DNA of 64,000 nucleotides from Novosphingobium sp. SG919 (GTDB taxonomy: Bacteria; Pseudomonadota; Alphaproteobacteria; Sphingomonadales; Sphingomonadaceae): contig NZ_JABCNG010000001.1 of the NCBI RefSeq assembly GCF_012932495.1, positions 496,001-560,000 on the forward strand, in the 5' to 3' direction. A program made the translations under genes and the position numbers. The notes beneath the pieces are model-generated. The model had not been told where the DNA came from and did not search any database. It worked only from the letters and a program-made list of their open reading frames with translations. Positions 1 to 9,148 of this stretch are shown here, one piece after another (within the stretch, counting starts at the first letter, position 1; every line of letters begins with the position of its first letter).

Positions 1-1547
1 TGCTGGGCCTGGCCCATGCGCCCGCCGCGGCCCTGCGCCTGGCGCTGACCTGCACGGTGCCGGCTGCCATTGTCTACCTCGCCGTCGATGGGGCGGGGGT
101 TTGGCCGGTGGTCGTGGTCCTGACGATGGCCAATCTCACCGTGCTGATGATGACGTTCGGCTTTCACGCCGATTTCGTGCGGCTGGAGCTGTCGCGTCAG
201 CAACTTGCCCGGCGCGAACGGCTGGCCGCGCGGCTGGCGCAGACGAACTTTGAGCAGGCCTCGCGCGATCCCCTGACCGGCGGTCTCAACCGCCGCGCGA
301 TCCTGGCGCGGCTGGCCCAGGAAGTGACCCGGTACGATGCGCCGCAACCCTGGCTGGCGCTGCTCGATCTCGATGGGTTCAAGCATATCAACGACACCTA
401 TGGCCACGCTGCGGGCGATGACGTGCTGCGCGCGGTTTCGCGCCGCATCGATGCGATCGGCGGGGTGGTGGCGCATGGCCGGCTGGGCGGCGATGAATTC
501 GCGATCCTGTTCGATGGCGCGCTCGACGGGCCGGGCGTGGCAGCGGCTGCCCATGCCCTGTCACAGGCGGTGCGCGCGCCCGTGGTGCACAATGGCGTTA
601 CCTTGCGCCTGCATGCGTCCACCGGAATTCACCGGATGCGGGGGGCCAATGCCGGGGCGGCGAATGTGGGCGGGCACGCCGTGGGGGCCTGCCTCGAACG
701 AGCCGATGCCGCGCTCTACAAGGCCAAGAAGCGGGGCGAAGGCGCGATCGTTCTGTTCGGCCCGGAAGACGAAGTGGCCCTGCAGCATCGCAGCGCGATG
801 ACCCGCCAGTTCAACGGTTGCCGCCTGGATGACCGGCTGCGCCTGCTTTACCAGCCGTTCTACGATGTCGACAGCGGCGCCGTGCTGGGGTTCGAGGCGT
901 TTGCCCGCTGGTCGCCCGATGGGCAGACCTGGTTGGCGCCCGGCGAATTCATGCACCTGGCCACGGCCACCGGCCGCACCGGCGAACTGACCCGCGCGGT
1001 GATCGCGCGCACTTTGGCCGAATGCGATGCCTGGCGGCGCGGGTTGACCGTGGCGATCAACCTCAGTCCGCGCGATGTCACCCGCGAGGGCGCGGTCGAA
1101 TCGCTCGATCGCCTGGTGCGCGATGCCGGCGCGGACCCTGCCCGTTTCCTGCTGGAAATGAACGAAGCGGCGCTGCTGGCCGATCCGCGCCGCGCCCGCA
1201 CCCAGTTGGAAGCATTCCGCGCCGCCGGCTTCCGCCTGGCGCTCGACGATTTCGGTGCCGGCTGGTCAAGCCTGTCGCAGTTGCGCGATCTGCCGCTGGA
1301 CATGGTCAAGATCGATCGCGGGCTGGCGGCCGCGCTGTCGAGCGATCCTGGCGCGCGGGCGATCGTGGGCACGATCGTGTCGTTCGCCTGGCAACTGGGC
1401 ATCGAATGCATGATCGAAGGCGTGGAGGACGAAGCCCAGCTGGCCACCGCCCGCGCGCTGGGCATCCGCCTGATGCAAGGCTATCACCTGGGCCGGCCCG
1501 AGCGGGCCGACGTGGCCCTGGCTGCCATGGACCGCGCCGTGGCCTGA
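1..1547 (+). CDS. GGDEF-EAL domain protein (cyclic-di-GMP turnover), 5' end cut by window edge
   Basis: The reading frame is open to the left edge (frame of base 3), so the true start lies outside the window. The visible N-terminus is hydrophobic and ends in a short helix, suggesting a membrane sensor region. A GGDEF domain follows, with an intact GGDEF at bases 486-500 (RLGGDEFAIL), the diguanylate cyclase signature. No RxxD inhibitory site is visible at the usual spacing before it. The C-terminal half is an EAL phosphodiesterase domain with FGAGWSSL after DD, VKID, and a QGYHLGRP ending. The signature glutamate sits in EAF rather than EAL, and the usual LE(I/L)TE segment reads LEMNE. It probably makes and/or breaks c-di-GMP at the inner membrane; which activity dominates cannot be read from sequence. 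Confidence 0.9.
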   Translation, partial: LGLAHAPAAALRLALTCTVPAAIVYLAVDGAGVWPVVVVLTMANLTVLMMTFGFHADFVRLELSRQQLARRERLAARLAQTNFEQASRDPLTGGLNRRAILARLAQEVTRYDAPQPWLALLDLDGFKHINDTYGHAAGDDVLRAVSRRIDAIGGVVAHGRLGGDEFAILFDGALDGPGVAAAAHALSQAVRAPVVHNGVTLRLHASTGIHRMRGANAGAANVGGHAVGACLERADAALYKAKKRGEGAIVLFGPEDEVALQHRSAMTRQFNGCRLDDRLRLLYQPFYDVDSGAVLGFEAFARWSPDGQTWLAPGEFMHLATATGRTGELTRAVIARTLAECDAWRRGLTVAINLSPRDVTREGAVESLDRLVRDAGADPARFLLEMNEAALLADPRRARTQLEAFRAAGFRLALDDFGAGWSSLSQLRDLPLDMVKIDRGLAAALSSDPGARAIVGTIVSFAWQLGIECMIEGVEDEAQLATARALGIRLMQGYHLGRPERADVALAAMDRAVA

Positions 1548-1587
1548 TGCGGCAAGGTTGCGCTGGGTGCGAGGCTTTACGCCTGCG

Positions 1588-2856
1588 TCAGTGCACGTCC
1601 ACCAGCACCCGCTCTCCGCCCGGCGGGATCAGGCGGCGAAACAGGCGGCCGCGTTCCGAGAACAGCACGAGGCCCAGCGACAGCAGGCCGCAGGTGACGA
1701 AGGCGATCGAGAGCGGACGCGCCGTGCCGTCGTAAACCTGGCCGATGGCGATGCCGATCAGCGAGCCGATCAGGGTGCGCATGAACATCTGCATCGAACT
1801 GGCAGCGCCCGCCGTGCGGGCAAAGGGCTGCAGCGCGATCGAGCTGAAATTGGCGCCGATGAATCCCATGGCGCAGATGTTGGCCGCCATCACCGGCATG
1901 AAGCGCAGCAGCGTCTGATGCGGGCTGAACGCGAAGTGGACTTGCAGCAGGCTGAGGCCGATGCATGCCAGCAGCGCGGTTTGCGACACGCGCCGCGCGC
2001 CAAAGCGTTCGACGATGCGCGCGTTGAAGAAGTTGGAGAACGACAGCGACAGCGCCGTGGCCCCGAAGATCAGCGGGAAATAGCGCCCGGCGCCAAAGTG
2101 TTCGGCCACCAGCTGTTGCGAGCAGTTGATATAGCCGAACATCGCCCCGAACACGAGCGAGGCGCCCAGCACATAGCCCGCCGATGAGCGCTCCATCGCC
2201 GAATTGGCCATGTTGCGCGCGATGGTCAGCGGCATGATCGCTTGGCGGTTGGCGGGATCGAGCGTTTCGGGCAGTCGCTGGAACACCCACACCCCCATGA
2301 TCGCGCCCAGCACCGCCAGCACGCCGAAAATCCAGCGCCATCCGGCAAACAGCAGCACGAATTGCCCGACGCTGGGCGCCAGCATCGGCACCACCATGAA
2401 CACCGTGGACACGGTGGACAGCGTGCGCGCCATCTGGTCCCCGGCAAAGCGATCGCGCACGATCGCTGCCGGCAGCACCGCCACCCCGGCGCTGGCCACC
2501 GCGTGGAGCGCGCGGAGAATCAACAAGCTATTGAAATCGGGCGCCATCGCGCAGCCCAGCGCCAGCACCACATAGAGCACGATGGTCACCAGCAACACCG
2601 GCCGCCGCCCGTGGCGATCGGCCAGGGCACCGGGGATCAGCGCGCCCAATCCCGCCGAAACCAGGAACACGCCCACCACCAGTTGGCGGCGATTGGGATC
2701 GCTCACGCCCAGATCGGCGGCAATCTGGCCAAGGCCGGGCAACATGGCATCGATGGCCAGCGCCTGAAGCGCCATGAGCAAGGCCATCATGGCAATGAAT
2801 TCGCGCCCGCCCAGCGCCTGGATCTGGCGCCGGCCGGCTGGATAGTTGGGTTGCAT
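1588..2856 (-). CDS. Bcr/CflA-type multidrug MFS transporter
   Basis: A predicted 422-residue inner-membrane exporter of the major facilitator superfamily, drug:H+ antiporter type with about 12 membrane segments. The motif between helices 2 and 3 reads GALADRHGRRPVLL, the classic MFS motif A, and DAMLPGLGQIAADLGVS at the start matches the Bcr/CflA subfamily. The frame stays open further upstream, but I chose the ATG at 2856 because it begins the family's conserved region, has an AGGA-type ribosome site (ATAGGATCGTT) and leaves a short divergent promoter region before dinB. Substrate unknown; bicyclomycin/chloramphenicol-type efflux is only a family label. Confidence 0.88.
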   Translation of the reverse strand: MQPNYPAGRRQIQALGGREFIAMMALLMALQALAIDAMLPGLGQIAADLGVSDPNRRQLVVGVFLVSAGLGALIPGALADRHGRRPVLLVTIVLYVVLALGCAMAPDFNSLLILRALHAVASAGVAVLPAAIVRDRFAGDQMARTLSTVSTVFMVVPMLAPSVGQFVLLFAGWRWIFGVLAVLGAIMGVWVFQRLPETLDPANRQAIMPLTIARNMANSAMERSSAGYVLGASLVFGAMFGYINCSQQLVAEHFGAGRYFPLIFGATALSLSFSNFFNARIVERFGARRVSQTALLACIGLSLLQVHFAFSPHQTLLRFMPVMAANICAMGFIGANFSSIALQPFARTAGAASSMQMFMRTLIGSLIGIAIGQVYDGTARPLSIAFVTCGLLSLGLVLFSERGRLFRRLIPPGGERVLVDVH

Positions 2857-2941
2857 AACGATCCTATGGCAGGCGGGGGACGCCAATCCAAGGTTTTGTT
2901 GCAGCCTTTGCCAGGCCTTTGTGGCATGATCGCGTCGCGTC

Positions 2942-4081
2942 ATGCCCGTGCCCGAACCTCCGATTTTCGATCCTGCCGCTGCCGATGGCGCCGATACGGC
3001 GCCGGGCCTGCGCAAGATCATCCATGTCGACATGGACGCATTCTATGCCAGCGTCGAACAGCGCGATGCCCCCGAATTGCGCGGCAAGCCGGTGGCGGTG
3101 GGCGGCAATGCCGCGCGCGGCGTGGTGGCGGCGGCCAGCTATGAGGCACGCGCCTTTGGCGTGCGTTCGGCCATGCCGTCGGCGCGCGCGGTGCAACTAT
3201 GCCCGGACCTGATCTTTCGCCGCCCGCGCTTCGACGTCTATCGCGCGGTGTCTCAACAGATCCGCGCGATCTTCCTGGATTATACGCCCGATGTGGAGCC
3301 CCTCTCGCTCGACGAGGCCTATCTTGATGTGACGCGCGATGCGCGCGGGATCGGTTCGGCCACGCGCATCGCCGAATTGATTCGCCAGCGCATCCGCGCC
3401 GAAACCGGGCTGACCGCCAGTGCGGGGGTGTCCTACAACAAGTTCCTGGCAAAGCTGGCGAGCGACCAGAACAAGCCCGACGGCCTGTGCGTGATCCGCC
3501 CGGGCGAAGGCGCTGCGTTCGTTTCGGCGCTGCCGGTGGCGCGGTTCCACGGGGTGGGGCCGCGCGGGGCGGAAAAGATGGCGGCGTTGGGCATTGCCAC
3601 CGGCGCTGACTTGCGCCGCCTCGACCTGGCCAGTCTGCGCCAGCATTTCGGGGCCCAGGCCGATTATCTCTATCGCGCCGCGCGCGGCATCGATCTGCGC
3701 GCGGTAACGGCCGATCGCCCGCGCAAGTCGGTGGGGGCAGAGCGCACGTTCGACCGCGATCTGTCATCGGGCACCGTTTTGCGCGAAACGCTGGAAACCA
3801 TCATCGACCTGGCGTGGGAGCGCGTGGCGCGGGCCGACGTGACCGGGCGCACCGTCACGCTAAAGCTGAAATTCAAGGATTTTTCGGCAATGAGCCGGGC
3901 GCGTTCCATTTCCACCCCGGTGTCGAGCCGCGACACCCTGGCCGAGGTGGCGCGTGGCCTGCTCGACCAGGTGCTGCCGCTGCCGCAGCCGGTGCGGCTG
4001 ATGGGCGTGATCCTCTCGGCGCTGGATGAGCCTGGCGAGGCGCCCGCCGTTGCGCCGGGGCAGGCCGAGTTACCGTTCTGA
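2942..4081 (+). CDS. dinB: DNA polymerase IV (Y-family translesion polymerase)
   Basis: A 379-residue Y-family polymerase that bypasses DNA lesions with low fidelity. Catalytic motifs are intact: HVDMDAFYASVE near residue 30 and SLDEAYLDVT near residue 122 carry the metal-binding acids. The SAGVSYNKFLAKLASDQNKP segment of the palm/thumb is also conserved. The protein ends in QAELPF, a good beta-clamp binding motif. It is transcribed away from the MFS gene and its end overlaps the convergent Nudix gene by 12 bases. I saw no clear LexA box in the short upstream region, so SOS control is not evident. Confidence 0.95.
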   Translation: MPVPEPPIFDPAAADGADTAPGLRKIIHVDMDAFYASVEQRDAPELRGKPVAVGGNAARGVVAAASYEARAFGVRSAMPSARAVQLCPDLIFRRPRFDVYRAVSQQIRAIFLDYTPDVEPLSLDEAYLDVTRDARGIGSATRIAELIRQRIRAETGLTASAGVSYNKFLAKLASDQNKPDGLCVIRPGEGAAFVSALPVARFHGVGPRGAEKMAALGIATGADLRRLDLASLRQHFGAQADYLYRAARGIDLRAVTADRPRKSVGAERTFDRDLSSGTVLRETLETIIDLAWERVARADVTGRTVTLKLKFKDFSAMSRARSISTPVSSRDTLAEVARGLLDQVLPLPQPVRLMGVILSALDEPGEAPAVAPGQAELPF

Positions 4082-4555
4082 GGCTTGCGCCGTCTTATGC
4101 TGCCAAAGCGCGATCATCTCGCGCGTGGCCGGGCTGGTGGTGGGCGGCAGGGCATCGAGGGCAAAGAACGCCGCCTCTTCCAACTCGCGCCCGTCTGCGC
4201 GCGGGGTGCCGTGGGCCAAGCCGGACACCAAGGCGATCTGGTTGAGCCAGCCGCCGCGATCGCGCAAGTGATCGGCAAAATGCACGGCTTGCACCAGGGT
4301 GCAGCCGGTTTCCTCCGCCAGTTCGCGCGCGGCCGTGGCCACCGGGCTTTCCCCGCGCGCCAATCCGCCGCCCGGCAGCATCCACAGCGTGCTGTGGTGA
4401 TAGCTGTGCCGCACCAGCAGGACATGCCCCGCCGCGTTGCGCGCCACCACCATGCAGCCCAGCACCGGCACTTGCCGCCAGCGCCACCAGGCCACGCGCA
4501 ACCGATGCGCCACGCGCAGGGCGGCACGGTGAAGCGGTTTGGGAAGCGCGATCAT
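4070..4555 (-). CDS. Nudix hydrolase
   Basis: A 161-residue protein with a perfect Nudix box (GLARGESPVATAARELAEET, fitting GX5EX7REUXEEXGU) at about residues 62-84. The box binds Mg2+ and drives hydrolysis of a nucleoside diphosphate linked to some moiety. The N-terminus is basic and rich in tryptophan and arginine, typical of the 'NUDIX domain-containing protein' set in alphaproteobacteria. Substrate cannot be predicted. The 3' end overlaps dinB on the opposite strand by 12 bases. Confidence 0.87.
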   Translation of the reverse strand: MIALPKPLHRAALRVAHRLRVAWWRWRQVPVLGCMVVARNAAGHVLLVRHSYHHSTLWMLPGGGLARGESPVATAARELAEETGCTLVQAVHFADHLRDRGGWLNQIALVSGLAHGTPRADGRELEEAAFFALDALPPTTSPATREMIALWQHKTAQASER

Positions 4556-4656
4556 CGGCCCGATCCTAGGCGCTAGCGGAACCGAAATCGAGGCTTTCCC
4601 GCACTCTGGGCGCGGCAGACTGGATTACCCTGCGCCAGGCGAGGGGCAAGGCAATC

Positions 4657-5472
4657 ATGGGCAAGCGGGCGCAAGGGATGCACGGATCGGGAGGGCGTAT
4701 ACAAGGGCTGGTTGCGTCGCGCGCCAGGCGGCCGCGCTCCATGCCGACCTCGCCCATCGCCGCGCGCCTGGCCGAAGTGGCGCTGCTGGGCAGTGCCGGG
4801 GCGCTGCTGGCGATGTTGTGCTGGGTCGTCCTGGCGCCGCTCGATTCTGCGGTGGCCGACGATGTGGGCGGGCTGGTGGTGCTCGATGCCCCGGTGCGGG
4901 CCGGCCTGTTTGCCCAATTCGATCCATTTGCGCGTGAAAGTGGCGGCGGCTCTGGCGATGCCGGGCCGCTGCGCTTGCTCGGCACGCGCTCCACGCCCGA
5001 CGGGCAAGGCGGCAGCGCGATCCTGGCCGGTGCGGATGGCGTGCAGCATGTCGTGGCACAGGGGGAAGAGGCCTTGCCCGGCGTGCGCCTGGCGCAAGTG
5101 GCGTTCGATCACGTGGTGCTGTTGCGCGTGGGCGGGCGGGTGACGCTATCGCTCGCCCCGCAGGACGGCACCGCGCCAGCGGCGGCACCATCCGCGCCGC
5201 AAGAGCTTGCGCCGCAAGACTTGGGCGGCCGGTTTGCCCTGGTCACGGCTGACGGAAAACCCGCGCTTTCGCTCACCGGCGGGGCCGGGCAAAGCTGGGG
5301 CCTGCTGCCCGATGATCGCATCGTCGCGATCGGCGGCGCGCCGGTACGTGGGCAGGAGGATGCCGCCCGGCTGGATACCGCGATCGCCAATGGCCGCGCC
5401 CTGGCCGTCACCGTGCGGCGCGGCGGGCGCGACCTGGCGCTATCGCTGGGGTCGCAAGGGGGCGGGCAGTGA
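4657..5472 (+). CDS. gspC: Type II secretion system inner-membrane protein C
   Basis: First gene of the secretion operon. The 271-residue product has a cytoplasmic N-terminus, one membrane segment at about residues 43-62 (LLGSAGALLAMLCWVVLAPL), a periplasmic homology region, and a C-terminal PDZ-like module (DDRIVAIGGAPVRG, about residues 219-232). GspC links the inner-membrane platform to the secretin. I prefer the ATG at 4657, preceded by an AAGG site, over the in-frame ATG at 4741, which lacks one. The stop overlaps the GTG of gspD (GTGA). The identity relies on architecture and position, since GspC is poorly conserved. Confidence 0.85.
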   Translation: MGKRAQGMHGSGGRIQGLVASRARRPRSMPTSPIAARLAEVALLGSAGALLAMLCWVVLAPLDSAVADDVGGLVVLDAPVRAGLFAQFDPFARESGGGSGDAGPLRLLGTRSTPDGQGGSAILAGADGVQHVVAQGEEALPGVRLAQVAFDHVVLLRVGGRVTLSLAPQDGTAPAAAPSAPQELAPQDLGGRFALVTADGKPALSLTGGAGQSWGLLPDDRIVAIGGAPVRGQEDAARLDTAIANGRALAVTVRRGGRDLALSLGSQGGGQ

Positions 5473-7670
5473 GGCGTGCGATCGGGTGGCGCGCGTGGCT
5501 GGCCTGCCTGGCGCTGCCGATGCTTGGCTTGGCCGCGCCACAGGCCGCGCAGGCGCAATATCGCCTCAACGTGCGCGAGGCCGATATGCGCGCGTTCATT
5601 GCCGATGCCGCCGAAGTGACCGGGCGTACGTTCATTGTCGATGCCCGCGTGGCCGGCAAGGTGAGCGTGGCGAGCGAGCGAACCTTGAGCGCCAGCGAAT
5701 ATTTCGAGGTATTCCTGGCCACCTTGCGCGCCAATGGCCTGGTCGCGGTGCCCACCGGCAACGGCGCGTTCCGCATCCAGCCGACGGAGGGCGCGGCCAG
5801 CCAGCCGACCGGCATCCCGCGCGGTGGGGCACGCAACCAGATGGTCACCGAAGTGATCCGCCTGCGCGCCGCCGACGCCGCCCAGGCGCTCGACACGCTG
5901 CGCCCGCTGGTCAGCAAGGATGGCTCGCTCACGGCCAACAAGGCCGGCAATTCGCTGGTGGTGGTCGATTACGCCGACAACGTCGCCCGCGTCCGCGCGC
6001 TGGTGCGCCAGATCGACCAGGACCGGGCCACGGTCTTGACGATCGACCTTGCCCATGCCGGTGCGCGCGAAGTGGCCACCGCGCTGGCTCAACTGGTCGC
6101 GGCGGGTGAAGGCGGGCGCACCCCGGCCAGCGTGGTGGCGGTGGACAGCGCCAATGCCGTGGTGTTGCGCGGCGATCCGCCCACGCTGGCCCGCCTGGCC
6201 GAGGTGGCGCGGCGGCTGGACGCGCGCGCCGGGGAAGGTGGGGCGATCCGCGTGCTGTGGCTCGACCATGCCGATGCCGCGTTGCTGGTGCCGGTGCTGG
6301 AGCGCCTGGTCGGTGGCAGCGGCGGGGAAGCCAGCGCCGGGTCGGCCGCGCCGGTTTCGCTGGGTGGCATGGGCGGCGCAACTGGTGCATCGGGCGCCAA
6401 TCCCGCCGCTGGCCCGCCGCTTTCTGCCGGGCAGGGCAACGGCGCCCCGGCCAATCCATCAGGTGGCACCATGGGCAGCCTGGGCAGCGGGCCGATCCGG
6501 CTGGACGGCGGGCGCGGCACCGCCACGATCACGCGCTATCCCGGCGCCAATGCCGTGATCATTGCCGCCCCGGCGGATGAACAGCGCCGTCTCTCTGATC
6601 TCGTCCACGCGCTCGATCTGCCGCAGCAGCAGGTGCTGGTGGAAGCCATCATCGTCGAGGTGTCGGACGACGTGGCGCAAAAGCTGGGCGTACAGATGCT
6701 GATCGGGGGCAAGGACGCGCCCTTTGCCGTCACCAGCTTTTCCAACGGCGCGGCCAATATCCTCGATCTGGCTGGCGGGCTCTATGCCGATCGGCTGGAC
6801 CAGACGACCACGGTGATCAACGGCGCGACGGTCACCACCTCCACCACCAGCGCGACAGCCGATCTCTTGCGCCAGAACGCCGCGCAGGCGGCGTTGGGCG
6901 CGCGTGGGGGGATTGCCGGGTGGGCCACGACCCTGGGCGGTTCGGGCTTCTTCGGCACGCTGATCGATGCCGTGCGGGCGGACAGCAATTCCAACGTGCT
7001 GTCCACCCCGCATATTGTCACCAACAACAATGTCCCGGCGTCGATCCTGTTCGGCAAGGAAATCCCGGTGGCGACCGGAGAAGCGCTGTCCAATTCGCTG
7101 TCGGGCGCCTTTCGCACCATCGCCCGCCAGAACGTGGGGATCGAACTGGACGTGACGCCGCAGATCAACGCCGGCAACGCCGTCCGGCTCGATCTGCGCC
7201 AGCAGGTAAGTTCGGTGGCTGGGCCGGTTTCGGCCAGCAACGGCGAACTGGTGGTCAACAAGCGCGAGATCCGCACCACCGTGACCGTGGGCGATGGCGA
7301 GATCATCGCGCTGGGCGGGCTGCTGGACGATGCCGAGCGGCGCACGCTGGAAAAGGTGCCGCTGCTGGGCGACGTGCCGCTGCTGGGCGAACTGTTCAAA
7401 TCGCGCAGCAAAAGCCACGTGAAGACCAACCTCATGGTCTTCATCCGCCCCACGATCCTGCGCGGCGGGGCCGATCGCGCGGTGTTGACCGCGCGCCGGA
7501 TGGAGGCGGTGCGCGGCGCGCAGTCGGCATTCGCACCGGGCCGCGAACCTTCGATCGATGAACTGGTGGTGGATTACCTGGGCGCGGCACGCCCCCGCAC
7601 GCCAGCGCCCGGTGACATGGTGATCACGCCGCCGCCGCGCGCCGGCGCCGTGGGGGAGACACGGCCATGA
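5469..7670 (+). CDS. gspD: Type II secretion system secretin
   Basis: A 733-residue outer-membrane secretin, started by GTG inside the gspC stop. A Sec signal peptide (ACLALPMLGLAAPQAAQA, cleavage near residue 29) precedes N0 and repeated N1-N3 domains. A low-complexity Gly/Ala/Ser/Pro stretch at about residues 281-343 interrupts the last N-domain. The secretin core carries QQQVLVEAIIVEVSDD and the late signature VPLLGDVPLLGELFKS. The C-terminal tail is proline rich. It forms the exit channel for folded periplasmic proteins. No lipobox is present, so it is not a self-piloting lipoprotein, and no pilotin gene is adjacent. Confidence 0.95.
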   Translation: MRRAIGWRAWLACLALPMLGLAAPQAAQAQYRLNVREADMRAFIADAAEVTGRTFIVDARVAGKVSVASERTLSASEYFEVFLATLRANGLVAVPTGNGAFRIQPTEGAASQPTGIPRGGARNQMVTEVIRLRAADAAQALDTLRPLVSKDGSLTANKAGNSLVVVDYADNVARVRALVRQIDQDRATVLTIDLAHAGAREVATALAQLVAAGEGGRTPASVVAVDSANAVVLRGDPPTLARLAEVARRLDARAGEGGAIRVLWLDHADAALLVPVLERLVGGSGGEASAGSAAPVSLGGMGGATGASGANPAAGPPLSAGQGNGAPANPSGGTMGSLGSGPIRLDGGRGTATITRYPGANAVIIAAPADEQRRLSDLVHALDLPQQQVLVEAIIVEVSDDVAQKLGVQMLIGGKDAPFAVTSFSNGAANILDLAGGLYADRLDQTTTVINGATVTTSTTSATADLLRQNAAQAALGARGGIAGWATTLGGSGFFGTLIDAVRADSNSNVLSTPHIVTNNNVPASILFGKEIPVATGEALSNSLSGAFRTIARQNVGIELDVTPQINAGNAVRLDLRQQVSSVAGPVSASNGELVVNKREIRTTVTVGDGEIIALGGLLDDAERRTLEKVPLLGDVPLLGELFKSRSKSHVKTNLMVFIRPTILRGGADRAVLTARRMEAVRGAQSAFAPGREPSIDELVVDYLGAARPRTPAPGDMVITPPPRAGAVGETRP

Positions 7671-9148
7671 TGTTCGGCGGCGATGCCGCGCCGGCCTGGC
7701 GCCCGGACTATGCCGTGGCGCGCGATCGCGGCTTCCTGGTGGAAGGGCAGGGGCCGGGCGGCCTGGCCGTGGTGCTGCGCGAGGATGCCAATGCCCTGGC
7801 CCTCCTGGAACTGCGCCGGGTGGCGGGGCCGATCGCGCGTTGGCGGCGCGTGGCTCCGCCCGCGTTCGAGGCGCTGCTGGCCCAGGCCTATGCCGATGGT
7901 GCGGCCGCGGCTGCCGATGCCCTGGCGCGCGGGGATCCGCAGCCCGCGCTGGACCTGCCCAGCGCCGAAGACCTGCTGGGCAGCACCGACGACGCGCCGG
8001 TGATTCGCCTGATCAACGGCTTGCTGGCCGAAGGGCTGCGCCAGGGCGCATCGGACATTCACCTTGAGCCCTATGAGCAGGCCTTGGTCGTGCGCCTGCG
8101 CCGCGACGGGCAGCTGGCCGAGATGCTGCGCCTGCCCGCCCATGTCGCGCCGATGCTGGCCAGCCGGATCAAGGTGATGGCTCGGCTCGACATTGCCGAG
8201 CGGCGCCTGCCGCAGGATGGGCGCATGGCGCTCGATCTGGCCGGGCGGCTGGTGGACGTGCGCGTGTCCACCCTGCCTTCGCGCGCCGGGGAGCGCGTGG
8301 TGCTGCGCCTGCTGGACAAGGCGCGCGCCGGAATCGATCTGGTCGCGCTGGGCCTTGATCCCGCCGCAGACGCGGTGCTGCGCCGTGCGCTGGCCCAGCC
8401 CAACGGTATCGTGCTGGTCACCGGCCCGACCGGATCGGGCAAGACCACCACGCTTTATGCCGCGCTGGGCCTGCTGGGCGATGGCACGCGCAATATCCTG
8501 ACCGTGGAAGATCCGGTGGAATATGCCGTGGACGGCGTGGGGCAAACGCAGGTGAACCCGCGCCTGGGACTGACCTTTGCCGCCGGGCTGCGCGCGATCC
8601 TGCGGCAGGACCCCGACGTGGTGATGGTGGGCGAGATCCGCGACGCGGAAACCGCGCAGATCGCGGTGCAGGCGGCACTGACCGGGCACCTCGTGCTGGC
8701 GACGGTCCACACCAACGACGCCGCCGGCGCGGTGACCCGGCTGCGCGACATGGGGGTGGAGCCGTTCCTGCTGGCCGCCACGCTGCGCGCGGTGCTGGCG
8801 CAGCGGCTGGTGCGGCGGCTGTGCCCGCAATGCCGGACGGGCGAGCCGGTACCACCGCGTCTGGCTGCGGCGCTGGCGCTGGAATCCGGCGCCATGGCCA
8901 TGGTCGCGCCTGGTTGCGATGCTTGCGGCCAGACCGGGCATGCCGGCCGCATCGGCGTGTTCGAGGCACTGTGGGCCGACGATGGCCTGCGCCGCCTGAT
9001 CCATGACGATGCCGATGAAGATGCGCTGGCGGCCCATGCCTTTGCAGCGGCGCCGCGCCTTGCCGATGCCGCTCGTGCGCTGGTGGTGGCAGGCACGGTG
9101 AGCGCGGCGGAGGCGGCCCGCATCCTGCGCCAGGACCAGGGCGGATGA
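7667..9148 (+). CDS. gspE: Type II secretion system ATPase
   Basis: A 493-residue cytoplasmic ATPase that powers pseudopilus assembly. It shows Walker A GPTGSGKTTT, an Asp box and Walker B (ILRQDPDVVMVGEIRD) and the His box (TGHLVLATVHTNDA). Two CxxC pairs (CPQC and CDAC) form the zinc-binding tetracysteine module typical of GspE, and the segment between them is of normal length. The ATG overlaps the gspD stop (ATGA), and the gspF start overlaps its own stop, so the genes are translationally coupled. Confidence 0.95.
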   Translation: MMFGGDAAPAWRPDYAVARDRGFLVEGQGPGGLAVVLREDANALALLELRRVAGPIARWRRVAPPAFEALLAQAYADGAAAAADALARGDPQPALDLPSAEDLLGSTDDAPVIRLINGLLAEGLRQGASDIHLEPYEQALVVRLRRDGQLAEMLRLPAHVAPMLASRIKVMARLDIAERRLPQDGRMALDLAGRLVDVRVSTLPSRAGERVVLRLLDKARAGIDLVALGLDPAADAVLRRALAQPNGIVLVTGPTGSGKTTTLYAALGLLGDGTRNILTVEDPVEYAVDGVGQTQVNPRLGLTFAAGLRAILRQDPDVVMVGEIRDAETAQIAVQAALTGHLVLATVHTNDAAGAVTRLRDMGVEPFLLAATLRAVLAQRLVRRLCPQCRTGEPVPPRLAAALALESGAMAMVAPGCDACGQTGHAGRIGVFEALWADDGLRRLIHDDADEDALAAHAFAAAPRLADAARALVVAGTVSAAEAARILRQDQGG

